Assembly (NCBI RefSeq): GCF_004310295.1
Contig: NZ_SISB01000036.1
Location: forward strand, 1 to 64,000
Source of the DNA: Pseudomonas sp. BGI-2
Lineage (GTDB): Bacteria; Pseudomonadota; Gammaproteobacteria; Pseudomonadales; Pseudomonadaceae
Direction: 5' to 3'
Length of the DNA: 64,000 bases
In this document: one piece after another, positions 8,924-18,532 of the stretch
Numbering within the stretch: the first letter of the stretch is position 1
Layout of the letters: the number at the start of each line of letters is the position of its first letter
The notes under the pieces: generated by a model
Seen by the model: the letters and a program-made list of their open reading frames with translations, nothing else
What the model was told of the DNA's origin: nothing
Databases searched by the model: none
Program-made: the position numbers and the translations under genes

Positions 8924-11900
8924 TGCATAGCTGGCTTGTTCGCTTTCGGCGGTGGCGCAATGTACGTGTCATTAAAGTCCAGACGGGTCGTGTACCAGGG
9001 GTGGATGATTGTGTACGCGACGTCGCCTTTGGCGTTGATGATCTTGATCAGGCGCCCCAGCACATCGTAGAAACTTTTATCGTGATGGCCGAATTCCTTG
9101 AAGCAAGCGTCATCGATGTAGCCATAAGCATCGGCGAAATAGGGGCGATAGGTGCGTACGGGTAATCCCTTGTTGTTGTATTCAACGCGTTCGCTGATGC
9201 GCCAGCGCCAGTTGGCAGGTGCCACCTTTGGTTTGCGGTTTTCGATCACCAGTTCGCCGCCTTCTACGACATAGGCATCCCCCGGCTCAACCCTTTGCTG
9301 GGTTTGCAGGGTGCGGCCGAAGCCATCGACGATTGTCAGAATGATGTGGATCTGGTGCGGTTCGTCTTGATCGTAGTAGTAACGATCAGCGCTAAGAACG
9401 ACGCTGTGCACCGGAATGCGCGTGACGCTGAGCAGCAGGTCCCACAACGCCTGTTCGGCCGGCGTCCGGGACTTGAGCCTGCTCAGGCGCAGTCGGGCAC
9501 TGGCGCGGATGTGCAGGCTTGGCAACACATAACCTTTAGCGGTCCATTCGTTCAGCCAGTCGAGTGTTTGCCTGACGGAGTCGGGGAGACGGCACATCCA
9601 GCTGAACAAGTCCTTGCGAAAGGTACTGGCGGCGTCTTGAAGCGCTTCCTCGGGGAATTCGATGGCCGTGCCCGGGCTCGCGTCGACGGGGCGGATGTAG
9701 TCGGCGATGGGTTTGAAGCCGGCGGGAACGCCGGACTCTGTTCCGTGATGGGTGACGGTGTGCGGACCTGACGGGTCGTAAAGGGCTTCTTCAACGTTGT
9801 CGTTGGCATCGGTGATCTGCCTCGGTTGCCCAGAGCAGTAATCGAACACAACGCGCGTGTTACAGCCATCCGGCCGCTCGACGCTGATGGTCTTCAGGGC
9901 GTAGTCGTCGTATTGCGCCTTGGTAATGCCGTGGCTGAGCGTTTCGTTGTATTGCGTCACTCTGTGGAAGTGATTGAGGTCTGCGTACGTGGCAAACGTG
10001 TAGAGGGCGGACCAAAGATTTTGCTGTTTATCCTCTTCTTCGTCGGCTTCTTTGTCCGTACCAAGAAACAGCTTCATGCACAGATAACCAATCTTCGTCA
10101 GCTCTGCCCGGATATCGATCGGCGGATCCACGTCGCCGTAGACTTCCAGCGCAGCCTTGTTCAGTTGAGCGATTTCCAGCGCCCACTTCAAGGCCTCAAA
10201 CCCGGCAGTGCCATCCGGTAACTTTTCGTTGGCCGCGGTGACGTAGCGTTGCACCGATTGTGAAGTCAACTCCCGCTGCGCCACCCATTCGGCTGAGGGG
10301 AACAGAACAATGAAGTGTTCATAGGAAATCGTTTCCGGACTCAAACCCGCAGGTGCAGCGCCTTTGGGCAATACCAGCGCATTACCGCGTTGCCGCCAGG
10401 GCAGACCAAGCCTCCAGCCTTGCAGATTGAACAGGTGAATAAACTCGGCACGGGTTTCGCTCAAGTAGTAGAACTGCTGAGCCTGATCATGAGCATCAGT
10501 CCACCATTTCCGTTCATCGACGTCGGTAAAAGGTGGCTCGTCTGTCTCGGTCCTGCGCCGGGCATAGCTGACTGTGATGCTGTGGGTCGTCAGCCCATAG
10601 GCGTCCCGGTTCAAGTTGATGACATGATGGCACAGCGGGTCGTCGACAAAACGTTCATAGTGGCATTTGATCTCTTCCAATGGCGACGCCATCAACACCG
10701 CATCGGGATTGTGTTCGCCACGCTCACGTACTTCACGGACGATGTATCGGTACTCGACAACCAGGAAGGGAAGCGTCGGCGGCTGGTCATCCGCGGCATA
10801 GGTTTCCATTCTGAGCACAGAGCCTGCGAGGGCTCGGGCGATTTCGTGAGCGGTGGCTTCATCGGCAGGTGTAATGAGTTCTTCGACCTCGTCGCCCGGG
10901 TGATATCGACAAAACAGCGTGTCGCCCAGCGGAGGTGCCTCATCATCAAGATCGAAGTAACCGTCGCGAGGCCTGTCGATCTGTTTGCCGGTATGAAACC
11001 AGGTGCACACCAGTGCCGGCGCGGTAAAGCTATCGTCTTCGCCCGAGCCGGTTTCACTGTCGGTCTGATGCAGCCGCCCGAAGCCACGCAATTCCCGATC
11101 CTGATGGTCGTACCAGGCCTCGAAATAACTGAAAAACTGATTCAGGCTATTGCCGGTGATTTCATCCCGCTGGGTTTGTTGACTGACGACTTGCACCGCG
11201 AAAGGCAGGTAACAGACGGGCAGGCGATTGAGTTCGAGAGTTTGCTGTTTTTCATCCAGCCAGTACTGCGCGGAACTCCTGTGCACCACCTCAGTGCTGC
11301 ACCCCATGTTGTTATTGCTGGAGATCATCAAGTACGGCTTGGCGCTGACAAAATCATAACGCCAGTGTCGGGGTTTCATGTGCGGCACGGTCAGGATCAG
11401 GCTGGCACAGCCGAGCCCTTGCAGGTCGGCGAAGGTGACCAGACACAGGTTGTCGTAACGCACGCCTTCGGGCCAGGGGACTGAGATGGGGGTCGGTTCA
11501 AAACCATTGCCACCGCGGTTGAGGTAAATGTCGAAGCTGTCGGATTTCAGATAGATGAGCGCGGGGGCTCCGGATCCGTTCAGATCCGCAATTCGCACCC
11601 GCCCTGCGTCGAACGTTGCGTATTCGAAACTCGGGCCGCTGATGACAAAGCCCTTGCCAAATTGTCCGTGCCCCAGGTTTGGCCAGCATTTGATTTCGTC
11701 GTGTCGAATGCGGCACAACTCGGTCATGTCACTGCTCAGCAGATTGCTCAAAAACACCAGTTCGCTGCGTGAGTTGCTGAACAATGGCAAACGGTCGTCT
11801 GTCGGCTCATAAGGGACATCCTCGCCCTTGGCAAAGCCAACCTCACGCTGATTGGCGTAAAGGCGCACGGAGTTGGGACCGATCAGCACCAGCGAGCTGA

Positions 11901-13437
11901 GACCGTCGCCCGTCAAATCGGCCAGCTGCGAAAGGGTATTAAAAAACTCGATAGGGAAGGCCGAAAACGGTATGAAGCCTGACCAGGTTCGATCCGGGTT
12001 CAGCGTATAAAAACCGCACATTCCGGGTTGAGCGACAATCCAGTTCAGACGACCGTCGCCGGTGATATCCATGAGGGCTTGATGCGCGGGTTTATTGCGG
12101 TCGGCCACCGGGATTTTCGTCAGCGCTGTCCACGGTCCGTAGTGGATGTCGTCGGGGCCTGTTGCGGCGCGCAAGGGCTCGCGGTAGTACCAGCATTGGT
12201 CATAACGACACAGAAAGCCCGGCAGGCCTTCACCGAACAGGTCGACGCATTGATAGAACTGGCCGTCTTCGATACCCGGCATGTTCTCGAACGGGAAGAA
12301 GGCACTCGGCTCTTTATTGAGTTCGAACGCCGAATAGTCGAACTCCACCGGTGGCATGTTTTCCACGGTGCCGCTGGCGTCATACGCCTGATAATGCGCC
12401 GCCGCGATCTGGCTATAGGACCAGGGGGCTGTGTTGGCCGCGTACTCCAGCAGCAAGCGGCGGACCAGCACAGGCTCGTCACCCAATTCCGCGAAATTGT
12501 GGAACATCAGAACCTGCTGGCAGAGGCGGCGAGTACCCACTTCAAAGCCCTGCCGATAGGACGAAAAGGGGTCGTTACGGATCAGCCATGGCTTGAGTGT
12601 CGGGCCGTCATAAACAGGTTTTTCGGTCAGGTCCCCCGTGCGTTCGCCGTAGTCGAACACCACGTGGAAATGCCATGCAGGCGCAGGCGTTTGCGGTGTG
12701 TCCCAACCATACAATTGGTCATACGCCGCAACGTTGCCATACAGCACGCGATGCAAGTAGCGTTGGGCCCGGTAGTCACGCGGGCCAGACTCTTCGTCAG
12801 GATACTCGTCTTTCAGGTACTCGTAGCAGATATGCTCGCCACGGGCATTCATGCTCTCCTGCAACAACCAGGCAACAACTCGCTCCGGATTCAGCGGGTC
12901 AGCCTTGCGCGCGCCTTCGATTTTGCCGAACAGGTGCAAACTGCCATCGGCCCCGTGCACTAACCAGAAACCTGTGGGGTCGGTATCGGCGCTCCAGTAT
13001 TCAATCAGTTCAAAAGTGCTTTCGACCCGTGGCCAATATTGCACCACACGGTGCTGTCCAATAGGCATGCCACGGTATTCAGTGACTTCCCTGGCCTTGA
13101 CCTCACCGTTGTCGTCGCGCTCGGCCATGAGCTCCTCACCCATTTGGCTGATGAACACATCATCATCGGTATAACGGGGCACACCTTTGCTGGTCTGGCG
13201 GGTGATGGCGCTGAAGTTCAACAGCCAACCGATGCCAAACGGTCCGTTGCCCGACTGGCTGCTGTAACTCAATGAGAGGTCGGGATCCCAGCCGCGCCCG
13301 GGTGACAACGGCAGCGACAGTGCGAAGGAAGCGCCTCCCGTCCAGCCGACCTTGCCCCATTCTTTACCGATGCTGGTGACTGAAGCACTCTTGGTTATCG
13401 AGGGTTCAATAATGCTCAGGGACGCTTGGTCTTTCAT
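8920..13437 (-). CDS. TcB subunit of Tc toxin (TcaC/TcdB-like, SpvB N-terminus)
   Basis: A 1505-aa protein. An SpvB-type N-terminal domain (about 15-300, with GGASFALSLPLSPGRGWDP and YSSQSGNGPFGIGW) is followed by a beta-propeller with FG-GAP/VCBS-like repeats (about 390-690, DITGDGRLNW, DLTGDGLSSL, DLNGSGAPAL), and then the TcdB mid-N and mid-C regions (about 700-980). The C-terminal third is YD/Rhs-like. In known Tc toxins TcB closes the TccC shell with its propeller and docks on the TcA pentamer. There is no signal peptide, also typical. A Shine-Dalgarno AGGA lies 8 nt before the ATG, and a 20-bp lux-box-like palindrome is centred 98 bp upstream. It is the first gene of the B-C-C operon; no A subunit is adjacent, the A genes being 9 kb away on the other strand. 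Confidence 0.93.
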   Translation of the reverse strand: MKDQASLSIIEPSITKSASVTSIGKEWGKVGWTGGASFALSLPLSPGRGWDPDLSLSYSSQSGNGPFGIGWLLNFSAITRQTSKGVPRYTDDDVFISQMGEELMAERDDNGEVKAREVTEYRGMPIGQHRVVQYWPRVESTFELIEYWSADTDPTGFWLVHGADGSLHLFGKIEGARKADPLNPERVVAWLLQESMNARGEHICYEYLKDEYPDEESGPRDYRAQRYLHRVLYGNVAAYDQLYGWDTPQTPAPAWHFHVVFDYGERTGDLTEKPVYDGPTLKPWLIRNDPFSSYRQGFEVGTRRLCQQVLMFHNFAELGDEPVLVRRLLLEYAANTAPWSYSQIAAAHYQAYDASGTVENMPPVEFDYSAFELNKEPSAFFPFENMPGIEDGQFYQCVDLFGEGLPGFLCRYDQCWYYREPLRAATGPDDIHYGPWTALTKIPVADRNKPAHQALMDITGDGRLNWIVAQPGMCGFYTLNPDRTWSGFIPFSAFPIEFFNTLSQLADLTGDGLSSLVLIGPNSVRLYANQREVGFAKGEDVPYEPTDDRLPLFSNSRSELVFLSNLLSSDMTELCRIRHDEIKCWPNLGHGQFGKGFVISGPSFEYATFDAGRVRIADLNGSGAPALIYLKSDSFDIYLNRGGNGFEPTPISVPWPEGVRYDNLCLVTFADLQGLGCASLILTVPHMKPRHWRYDFVSAKPYLMISSNNNMGCSTEVVHRSSAQYWLDEKQQTLELNRLPVCYLPFAVQVVSQQTQRDEITGNSLNQFFSYFEAWYDHQDRELRGFGRLHQTDSETGSGEDDSFTAPALVCTWFHTGKQIDRPRDGYFDLDDEAPPLGDTLFCRYHPGDEVEELITPADEATAHEIARALAGSVLRMETYAADDQPPTLPFLVVEYRYIVREVRERGEHNPDAVLMASPLEEIKCHYERFVDDPLCHHVINLNRDAYGLTTHSITVSYARRRTETDEPPFTDVDERKWWTDAHDQAQQFYYLSETRAEFIHLFNLQGWRLGLPWRQRGNALVLPKGAAPAGLSPETISYEHFIVLFPSAEWVAQRELTSQSVQRYVTAANEKLPDGTAGFEALKWALEIAQLNKAALEVYGDVDPPIDIRAELTKIGYLCMKLFLGTDKEADEEEDKQQNLWSALYTFATYADLNHFHRVTQYNETLSHGITKAQYDDYALKTISVERPDGCNTRVVFDYCSGQPRQITDANDNVEEALYDPSGPHTVTHHGTESGVPAGFKPIADYIRPVDASPGTAIEFPEEALQDAASTFRKDLFSWMCRLPDSVRQTLDWLNEWTAKGYVLPSLHIRASARLRLSRLKSRTPAEQALWDLLLSVTRIPVHSVVLSADRYYYDQDEPHQIHIILTIVDGFGRTLQTQQRVEPGDAYVVEGGELVIENRKPKVAPANWRWRISERVEYNNKGLPVRTYRPYFADAYGYIDDACFKEFGHHDKSFYDVLGRLIKIINAKGDVAYTIIHPWYTTRLDFNDTYIAPPPKANKPAMQ

Positions 13438-13525
13438 GGGGCTGATCCTGTTTTGGCCTTGCGCTCGCCCGTGGCAACGGTGTCGCTTGATGGATCAGAC
13501 GCTAACAAGATGGGAGCCCTGCGTA

Positions 13526-13545
13526 ACCTGTCAGATCTGACAGGT
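13526..13545. promoter_or_regulatory. lux-box-like operator upstream of the TcB-TccC operon
   Basis: ACCTGTCAGATCTGACAGGT is a perfect 20-bp palindrome centred 98 bp upstream of the TcB start codon. It fits the LuxR-family rule CT-N12-AG. Related sites with the same spacing stand before the Ig-repeat gene (22223-22242) and the TcA gene (25469-25488). Not followed by a T-run, so not a terminator. The cognate regulator is not in the window. Confidence 0.7.
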
Positions 13546-13614
13546 CAGGAGGGTTTTTCTAGATCAAATGGCTGTAAGAAGAAGGCTTTTAATGCCATTA
13601 GGATTATTTGCAGG

Positions 13615-13655
13615 CAAAAAAACGGCCGGGTCGTCCATCCAGACGAGCCGGCCGT
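13615..13655 (-). terminator. Rho-independent terminator of the fumarase gene
   Basis: Bases 13622-13635 and 13642-13655 form a 14-bp GC-rich stem with a 6-nt loop and a single internal mismatch. On the minus strand the stem is followed by a run of seven T (13615-13621). It sits 18 bp after the fumarase stop codon and also insulates the divergent-side promoter of the TcB operon from fumarase transcription. Confidence 0.85.
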
Positions 13656-13673
13656 GTCGGTCAGTTGAAGCGC

Positions 13674-15197
13674 TTACTGCACTTCGACCGCCAGGCTTTC
13701 ACTGATCTTTTGCTGCCAGATGGCAGGACCGGTGATGTGTACCGACTCGCCCTTGCTGTCGACAGCAACTGTCACAGGCATGTCTTTGACGTCGAACTCG
13801 TAGATCGCTTCCATCCCCAGTTCGGCGAACGCCACCACGCGGGATTTCTTGATGGCTTGCGCCACCAGGTAAGCCGCGCCGCCCACCGCCATCAGGTAAA
13901 CGGCTTTGTGGTCTTTGATCGCTTCGATCGCGGTTGGGCCGCGCTCGGATTTGCCGATCATGCCCAACAGGCCGGTTTGCTCGAGGATCTGACGGGTGAA
14001 CTTGTCCATCCGCGTTGCAGTGGTCGGGCCAGCCGGGCCAACCACTTCTTCGCGCACCGGATCAACCGGGCCGACGTAGTAGATGAAGCGACCCTTGAGG
14101 TCCACCGGCAAAGTTTCACCCTTGTTCAGCATCTCGACCATGCGCTTGTGCGCAGCATCGCGACCGGTGAGCATTTTGCCGTTCAGCAGGACGGTTTCGC
14201 CCGGCTTCCAGCTCTGCACGTCTTCCGGGGTCAGGGTATCGAGGTTGACGCGACGGGCCGACGGGCCGGCTTCCCAGACGATTTCCGGGTAGGCATCCAG
14301 CGGTGGCGCTTCGAGGGACGCCGGGCCGGAACCGTCGAGCACGAAGTGCGCGTGACGGGTAGCAGCGCAGTTCGGGATCATGCACACCGGCAACGAAGCG
14401 GCGTGGGTCGGGTAATCCATGATCTTCACGTCGAGCACGGTGGTCAGGCCACCCAGGCCCTGGGCGCCGATGCCCAGTTGGTTGACCTTCTCGAACAGCT
14501 CCAGGCGCATCTCTTCGATACGGTTGGACGGGCCACGCTTTTTCAGCTCGTGAATGTCGATGGACTCCATCAACACTTCCTTGGCCATGACGGCTGCTTT
14601 CTCGGCGGTGCCGCCGATGCCGATGCCGAGCATGCCCGGTGGACACCAGCCGGCGCCCATGGTCGGAACGGTCTTCAATACCCAGTCGACGATCGAGTCG
14701 GACGGGTTGAGCATGGCCATTTTCGACTTGTTCTCGGAACCGCCGCCCTTGGCCGCCACGTCCACTTCCACGGTGTTACCCGGAACGATGGAGTAGTGGA
14801 TAACGGCCGGGGTGTTGTCCTTGGTGTTTTTACGAGCGCCCGCCGGGTCGGCGAGGATCGAGGCACGCAGGACGTTTTCCGGCAGGTTGTAAGCCCGGCG
14901 CACGCCTTCGTTGATCATGTCGTCCAGGCCCATGGTGGCGCCATCCCAGCGCACATCCATGCCCACGCGGACGAAGACGGTGACGATGCCGGTGTCCTGG
15001 CAGATCGGACGGTGGCCGGTGGCACACATGCGCGAGTTGATCAGGATTTGCGCCATCGAATCGCGAGCTGCCGGCGATTCTTCGCGCAGGTAGGCCTCGT
15101 GCATCGCCTGGATGAAGTCAACGGGGTGGTAATAGGAAATGAACTGCAGGGCGTCGGCAACGCTCTGAATCAGGTCGTCTTGCTTGATCACGGTCAT
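13674..15197 (-). CDS. fumA: Class I (iron-sulfur) fumarate hydratase
   Basis: A 507-aa fumarase of the oxygen-sensitive [4Fe-4S] class, interconverting fumarate and (S)-malate in the TCA cycle in the cytoplasm. The alpha-type domain carries the conserved QDTG (PICQDTGIVTVFVRVG) and GGGSENKSKMAMLNPSDS with Cys at CPPG and CMIPNCAATRH, consistent with cluster ligands. The C-terminal beta-type domain carries GPTTATRMD and GGAAYLVA, so alpha and beta parts are fused as usual in this class. I chose the ATG at 15197 (MTVIKQDDL) because GAGGAG lies 9 nt upstream; an in-frame ATG at 15227 lacks this. A strong terminator follows. Monocistronic. Confidence 0.92.
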   Translation of the reverse strand: MTVIKQDDLIQSVADALQFISYYHPVDFIQAMHEAYLREESPAARDSMAQILINSRMCATGHRPICQDTGIVTVFVRVGMDVRWDGATMGLDDMINEGVRRAYNLPENVLRASILADPAGARKNTKDNTPAVIHYSIVPGNTVEVDVAAKGGGSENKSKMAMLNPSDSIVDWVLKTVPTMGAGWCPPGMLGIGIGGTAEKAAVMAKEVLMESIDIHELKKRGPSNRIEEMRLELFEKVNQLGIGAQGLGGLTTVLDVKIMDYPTHAASLPVCMIPNCAATRHAHFVLDGSGPASLEAPPLDAYPEIVWEAGPSARRVNLDTLTPEDVQSWKPGETVLLNGKMLTGRDAAHKRMVEMLNKGETLPVDLKGRFIYYVGPVDPVREEVVGPAGPTTATRMDKFTRQILEQTGLLGMIGKSERGPTAIEAIKDHKAVYLMAVGGAAYLVAQAIKKSRVVAFAELGMEAIYEFDVKDMPVTVAVDSKGESVHITGPAIWQQKISESLAVEVQ

Positions 15198-15682
15198 GAG
15201 TCGCGCTCCTCTAAAATTCGGGAACATTCAATAAGGTGCTTGCAGCTGGGGTGCATCGGTCGGTTGCAAGCACCTTTCAAGGCACGCCGGGGCTGCTGGC
15301 GCGACGCTAAAAAGGCGCGGCAGTATAGCGCGCCTCGGTTCCGGGCACACCCGCCGGCAGTCAATCATGTGGTGAGGTGATTTAGCGAACCGTCGCACCG
15401 CCCCGTTCGACTGCGAAGCAGTCGCCAATGCGACACACGCGGTATGCCTGATGCACCAAGGTGCGGCTTTCGGGGCGGCTTCGCCACCCAACGGGGCGGT
15501 GCGACGTTTCGCTAAATCCCCTCGCCACAGGAAGCTCCCGCACCACAGGTTTTGCGTCATTCAGGGACATGCTTTTGACGCCAGTTTTCTGCCCCGAAAA
15601 TTGAATGGTCATTTATCAGACACCCCACTAAAGTGGCATTCGGTCTGTAGAGTAGGACACTCGATCAGCCTCCTTTCGCACG
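15198..15682. other. Intergenic region between fumarase and the diguanylate cyclase gene
   Basis: Divergent intergenic region of 485 bp. It must hold the fumarase promoter (right of 15197) and the diguanylate cyclase promoter. The main visible structure is a large inverted repeat at 15379-15518. The remaining parts (about 15230-15370 and 15530-15680) show no gene that I can support; a 110-aa minus-strand open frame here is built largely from the repeat and is not credible. Confidence 0.6.
15379..15518. repeat. Large inverted repeat, MITE/REP-like (29-bp arms)
   Basis: Arms 15379-15407 and 15490-15518 are complementary over 29 bp with one mismatch (both read GATTTAGCGAA/ACGTCGCACC...), enclosing an 82-bp centre that contains a small hairpin GACTGCGAAGCAGTC. 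Similar building blocks (GGGGATTTA, CTGCGAAGCAG, AACGGGG) recur in the inverted repeat at 54305-54454, so both probably belong to one family of non-coding mobile or REP-type repeats common in Pseudomonas. Confidence 0.75.
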
Positions 15683-16801
15683 GTGAGTCAACGATTGACC
15701 CATAACGCCATCCAACGGCTTTTGCTCAAACGCTTTGCCCTCGCAGCCGGCACCTACGCCCTGGCTTTGGTATTGCTGTGGCTGGCGTTTTTCACCGGAC
15801 ATTACGACGAACCCCTGGCCAGCGTGGCCATCGGCAGCGCGCTGGTGGTCATCACTCAGGCGGCGTTGTTCGCGGTGTTTTACAGTGGCTGCAACCTGCG
15901 ATTCTCCGACCCGAGCCTGACCGAAGCGCAAGTGTTGATGGGCCTGGGTTGGCAGACATGGCTGATTGCCAATCTGGATGAGGCACGCGGTGCGTTCCTG
16001 GTGTTCTACCTGCTGATCATGTTGTTCGGGCTGTTCCATCTTTCCCGTCGTGCGTTTGTGCGGTGCGCGCTGTTGGTGTTTTTCAGTTTCAGCGCGATCA
16101 CGCTGTGGGAGGGCTACCACTTCCGGTTGCCCGACCCGGCGCTCGCCGCGTTGCAGGTGTGCGTGCTGTTTATCGTGCTGATCTGGCTGGAGCTCTACGC
16201 CCGTTATGTTCAGGCTTCGCGCCAGCGTATGCGCCAACGACGGTTTGCCTTGCAAGCGCACCAGGACACCCTGCGCGGGATGATGCGCCAGCTCGAAGAC
16301 CTGGTCGCCACCGACGAACTCACCGGGCTGTTCAACCGCCGACATTTCCTGCGCCTGGCCTCTCGCGAGCTGAATGCGATGGAAGCGGGCGTGGTGCATG
16401 GCCTGGCGTTGATCGACCTCGACCACTTCAAACGCATCAACGACATTCACGGCCACGCCGCGGGCGATCAGGTGCTGCAAGCCTTTGCCGGCGTGGCCAC
16501 CGCCTGCCTGCGCGAGGGTGACGTACTGGCCCGTTATGGTGGCGAAGAGTTCGTGGTGCTGTTGCCCGACTGCAACGCCGAACGCCTGACGTCCTGTTGT
16601 GAGCGGCTGCGCATTGCGTTCACCGATGTCGAGCTGATCGGCCTCAACGTCGCCCATCTCAGCTTGTCGGCGGGCATGACCTTGCTGGAGCTGGGCGATG
16701 ACCTCGACGACGCCTTGCAGCGCGCCGATCAGGCGCTCTACCGCGCCAAGCGTGACGGTCGCAACCGATGCGCGGCGGCGTGGGAGAACGTCGATGCCTG
16801 A
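15683..16801 (+). CDS. Membrane-anchored diguanylate cyclase (GGDEF)
   Basis: A 372-aa protein with a hydrophobic N-terminal half (about 5-6 predicted transmembrane helices within residues 14-175, no recognised sensor family) and a C-terminal GGDEF domain (about 205-365). The active-site motif is GGEEF in RYGGEEFVVLLP, and a product-inhibition I-site RxxD (REGD) lies five residues before it, so an active, feedback-inhibited c-di-GMP synthase is expected. Start is a GTG. Its stop codon overlaps the next gene by 8 bp, coupling it to a ferredoxin-reductase. No EAL domain. What signal the membrane part senses cannot be read from the sequence. Confidence 0.88.
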   Translation: MSQRLTHNAIQRLLLKRFALAAGTYALALVLLWLAFFTGHYDEPLASVAIGSALVVITQAALFAVFYSGCNLRFSDPSLTEAQVLMGLGWQTWLIANLDEARGAFLVFYLLIMLFGLFHLSRRAFVRCALLVFFSFSAITLWEGYHFRLPDPALAALQVCVLFIVLIWLELYARYVQASRQRMRQRRFALQAHQDTLRGMMRQLEDLVATDELTGLFNRRHFLRLASRELNAMEAGVVHGLALIDLDHFKRINDIHGHAAGDQVLQAFAGVATACLREGDVLARYGGEEFVVLLPDCNAERLTSCCERLRIAFTDVELIGLNVAHLSLSAGMTLLELGDDLDDALQRADQALYRAKRDGRNRCAAAWENVDA

Positions 16802-17729
16802 GTTGCGCGTCGGCGAGCGCCGCTGGTCGGTGGCGCCGGGCAGCAACCTGCTCGACGCCCTGAATCAGAACGGCGTGGTCGTGCCTTACAGTTGCCGTGC
16901 CGGCAGTTGCCATGCGTGCCTGGTGCAATGCGTTCGAGGCTTGCCCAGTGACAGTCGTCCCGATGCCTTGAGCGCTGATCAGCGACAGCAAGGCTGGCGC
17001 CTGGCGTGTCAGTGTCAGGTGGTCGAAGACTTGCAAGTGCACACCTTCGATCCACAAGTCGACGGCCGCCCGGCCCAGGTCGCTGCGGTCGATTGGTTGA
17101 GTACCAGCGTGCTGCGTTTGCGTCTGACACCTGAGCGACCGTTGCGCTACCGCGCCGGGCAGCATCTGGTGTTGTGGGCGGGCAACGTCGCACGGCCTTA
17201 CTCCTTGGCCAGCCTGCCGGAAGAAGACCGCTTTCTGGAGTTTCACCTCGATTGTCGGCAGCCGGGGGAATTCAGCGACGCGGCCCGACAGCTGAAAATC
17301 GGCGACCCGATCCGCCTCGGCGAACTGCGCGGCGGGGCGCTGCACTACGATCCCGACTGGAACACCCGGCCCCTTTGGCTGATGGCCGCTGGCACGGGGT
17401 TGGGGCCGCTGTTCGGTGTGTTGTGCGAAGCGTTGCGTCAGGATCACCAAGGCGCCATCCGCGTCATTCACCTCGCCCATGACGCCAGTGAGCATTACCT
17501 GGCCAAACCCCTGCAAGCCATGTGCGATGTGCGTGAAAACCTCAGTCTCGAATGCTGGACCCCGGCCGAGTTGCCGCAGGCGTTGGCGCAACTGCGGCTT
17601 GTTTCCCGGCAAACACTGGCCTTAGTCTGCGGAGCCCCCGACAGTGTCGACGCCTTCGCCCGGCGTTTGTACCTGGCCGGATTGCCGCGCAACCAACTGC
17701 TGGCGGATGTCTTTGTTCCCCGTGGTTGA
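16794..17729 (+). CDS. 2Fe-2S ferredoxin/FAD-NAD(P) oxidoreductase
   Basis: A 311-aa single-chain electron-transfer protein. The N-terminal plant-type ferredoxin domain (about 1-80) has the CxxxxCxxC...C pattern (SCRAGSCHACL, later LACQC). It is followed by an FAD-binding ferredoxin-reductase domain (RPYSLAS, about residue 135) and an NAD(P)-binding domain (AAGTGLGPL, about 200; CGAP near 280). This is the layout of reductase components of oxygenases and of stand-alone CDP-6-deoxy-delta-3,4-glucoseen-reductase-like proteins. No oxygenase gene is nearby, so the partner is unknown. The ATG at 16794 overlaps the preceding diguanylate cyclase by 8 bp. A longer in-frame start at 16698 would lie deep inside that gene and is rejected. 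Confidence 0.87.
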   Translation: MPELRVGERRWSVAPGSNLLDALNQNGVVVPYSCRAGSCHACLVQCVRGLPSDSRPDALSADQRQQGWRLACQCQVVEDLQVHTFDPQVDGRPAQVAAVDWLSTSVLRLRLTPERPLRYRAGQHLVLWAGNVARPYSLASLPEEDRFLEFHLDCRQPGEFSDAARQLKIGDPIRLGELRGGALHYDPDWNTRPLWLMAAGTGLGPLFGVLCEALRQDHQGAIRVIHLAHDASEHYLAKPLQAMCDVRENLSLECWTPAELPQALAQLRLVSRQTLALVCGAPDSVDAFARRLYLAGLPRNQLLADVFVPRG

Positions 17730-17760
17730 GCGCTGACCGTTTAACGACGCGAGACTCGCC

Positions 17761-18510
17761 ATGACCGATGCCATCCAGCTTGAACGCGAACGCGGCCTGC
17801 TGACCCTGCGCCTGAACCGCCCCGACAAGAAAAACGCCCTGACTCGTGCGATGTACAGCCACCTGGCCGAAGCGCTGAAACAGGCCGACACCGACCCCGA
17901 AATCAACGCCGTGCTGATCACCGGCAGCGCCGAGTGCTTCACCGCCGGCAACGACATCGCCGACTTCATCCAACAACCGCCGAGCAACCTCGACAGCCCG
18001 GTGTTCCACTTCATGCTCAACTTGCTGGAGTGCCGCAAACCGGTGATTGCCGCTGTGGCGGGTGCCGCGGTGGGCATTGGCACGACGATGTTGCTGCATT
18101 GTGATCTGGTGTATGTCAGCCGGGATGCTCGGTTGCGGATGCCGTTCGTGAACCTTGGATTGTGTCCGGAGTTTGGTTCCAGCCTGATCCTGCCGCGTCT
18201 GCTCGGGCATGCCAAAGCCGCGGAGTTGCTTCTACTCGGTGAGAGCTTCAGCGGTGAACAAGCCGCCGCTTGGGGCATTGCGACCGAAGCGTTGGACAGT
18301 GGCGAAGACGCGTTGGCCAAGGCACGGGAGATGGCGTTGCGGTTCGAATCGTTGCCGCCGGAAGCGGTGCGGATCAGCAAGCAATTGATGAAAGCGCCGG
18401 ACCGGGAATTGCTGCGTAAAGTGATAGAGGAAGAGGGTGCGTTGTTTACCCAGCGGTTGCGGTCGCCTGAGGCGATGGCGGCGTTGTCGGCCTTTATTCG
18501 CCGACATTGA
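17761..18510 (+). CDS. Enoyl-CoA hydratase/isomerase family protein
   Basis: A 249-aa crotonase-fold protein. The oxyanion-hole segments are visible as ECFTAGNDIADF (about 58-70) and VAGAAVGIGTTMLLHCDLV (about 99-117), with an acidic residue in the substrate region (NLGLCPEFGSS, about 134). Members act on acyl-CoA thioesters as hydratases, isomerases or hydrolases; the sequence alone does not fix which. It starts 31 bp after the ferredoxin-reductase and could be the third gene of that operon. A REP palindrome follows the stop codon. Confidence 0.85.
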   Translation: MTDAIQLERERGLLTLRLNRPDKKNALTRAMYSHLAEALKQADTDPEINAVLITGSAECFTAGNDIADFIQQPPSNLDSPVFHFMLNLLECRKPVIAAVAGAAVGIGTTMLLHCDLVYVSRDARLRMPFVNLGLCPEFGSSLILPRLLGHAKAAELLLLGESFSGEQAAAWGIATEALDSGEDALAKAREMALRFESLPPEAVRISKQLMKAPDRELLRKVIEEEGALFTQRLRSPEAMAALSAFIRRH

Positions 18511-18532
18511 AGATGCGGTGACCGAGCTGACG

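Noticed and set aside
16698..16793. Longer start for the ferredoxin-reductase
   Set aside because: The extra 32 residues lie entirely in the diguanylate cyclase gene and have no ferredoxin-like sequence; the ATG at 16794 starts the domain directly.
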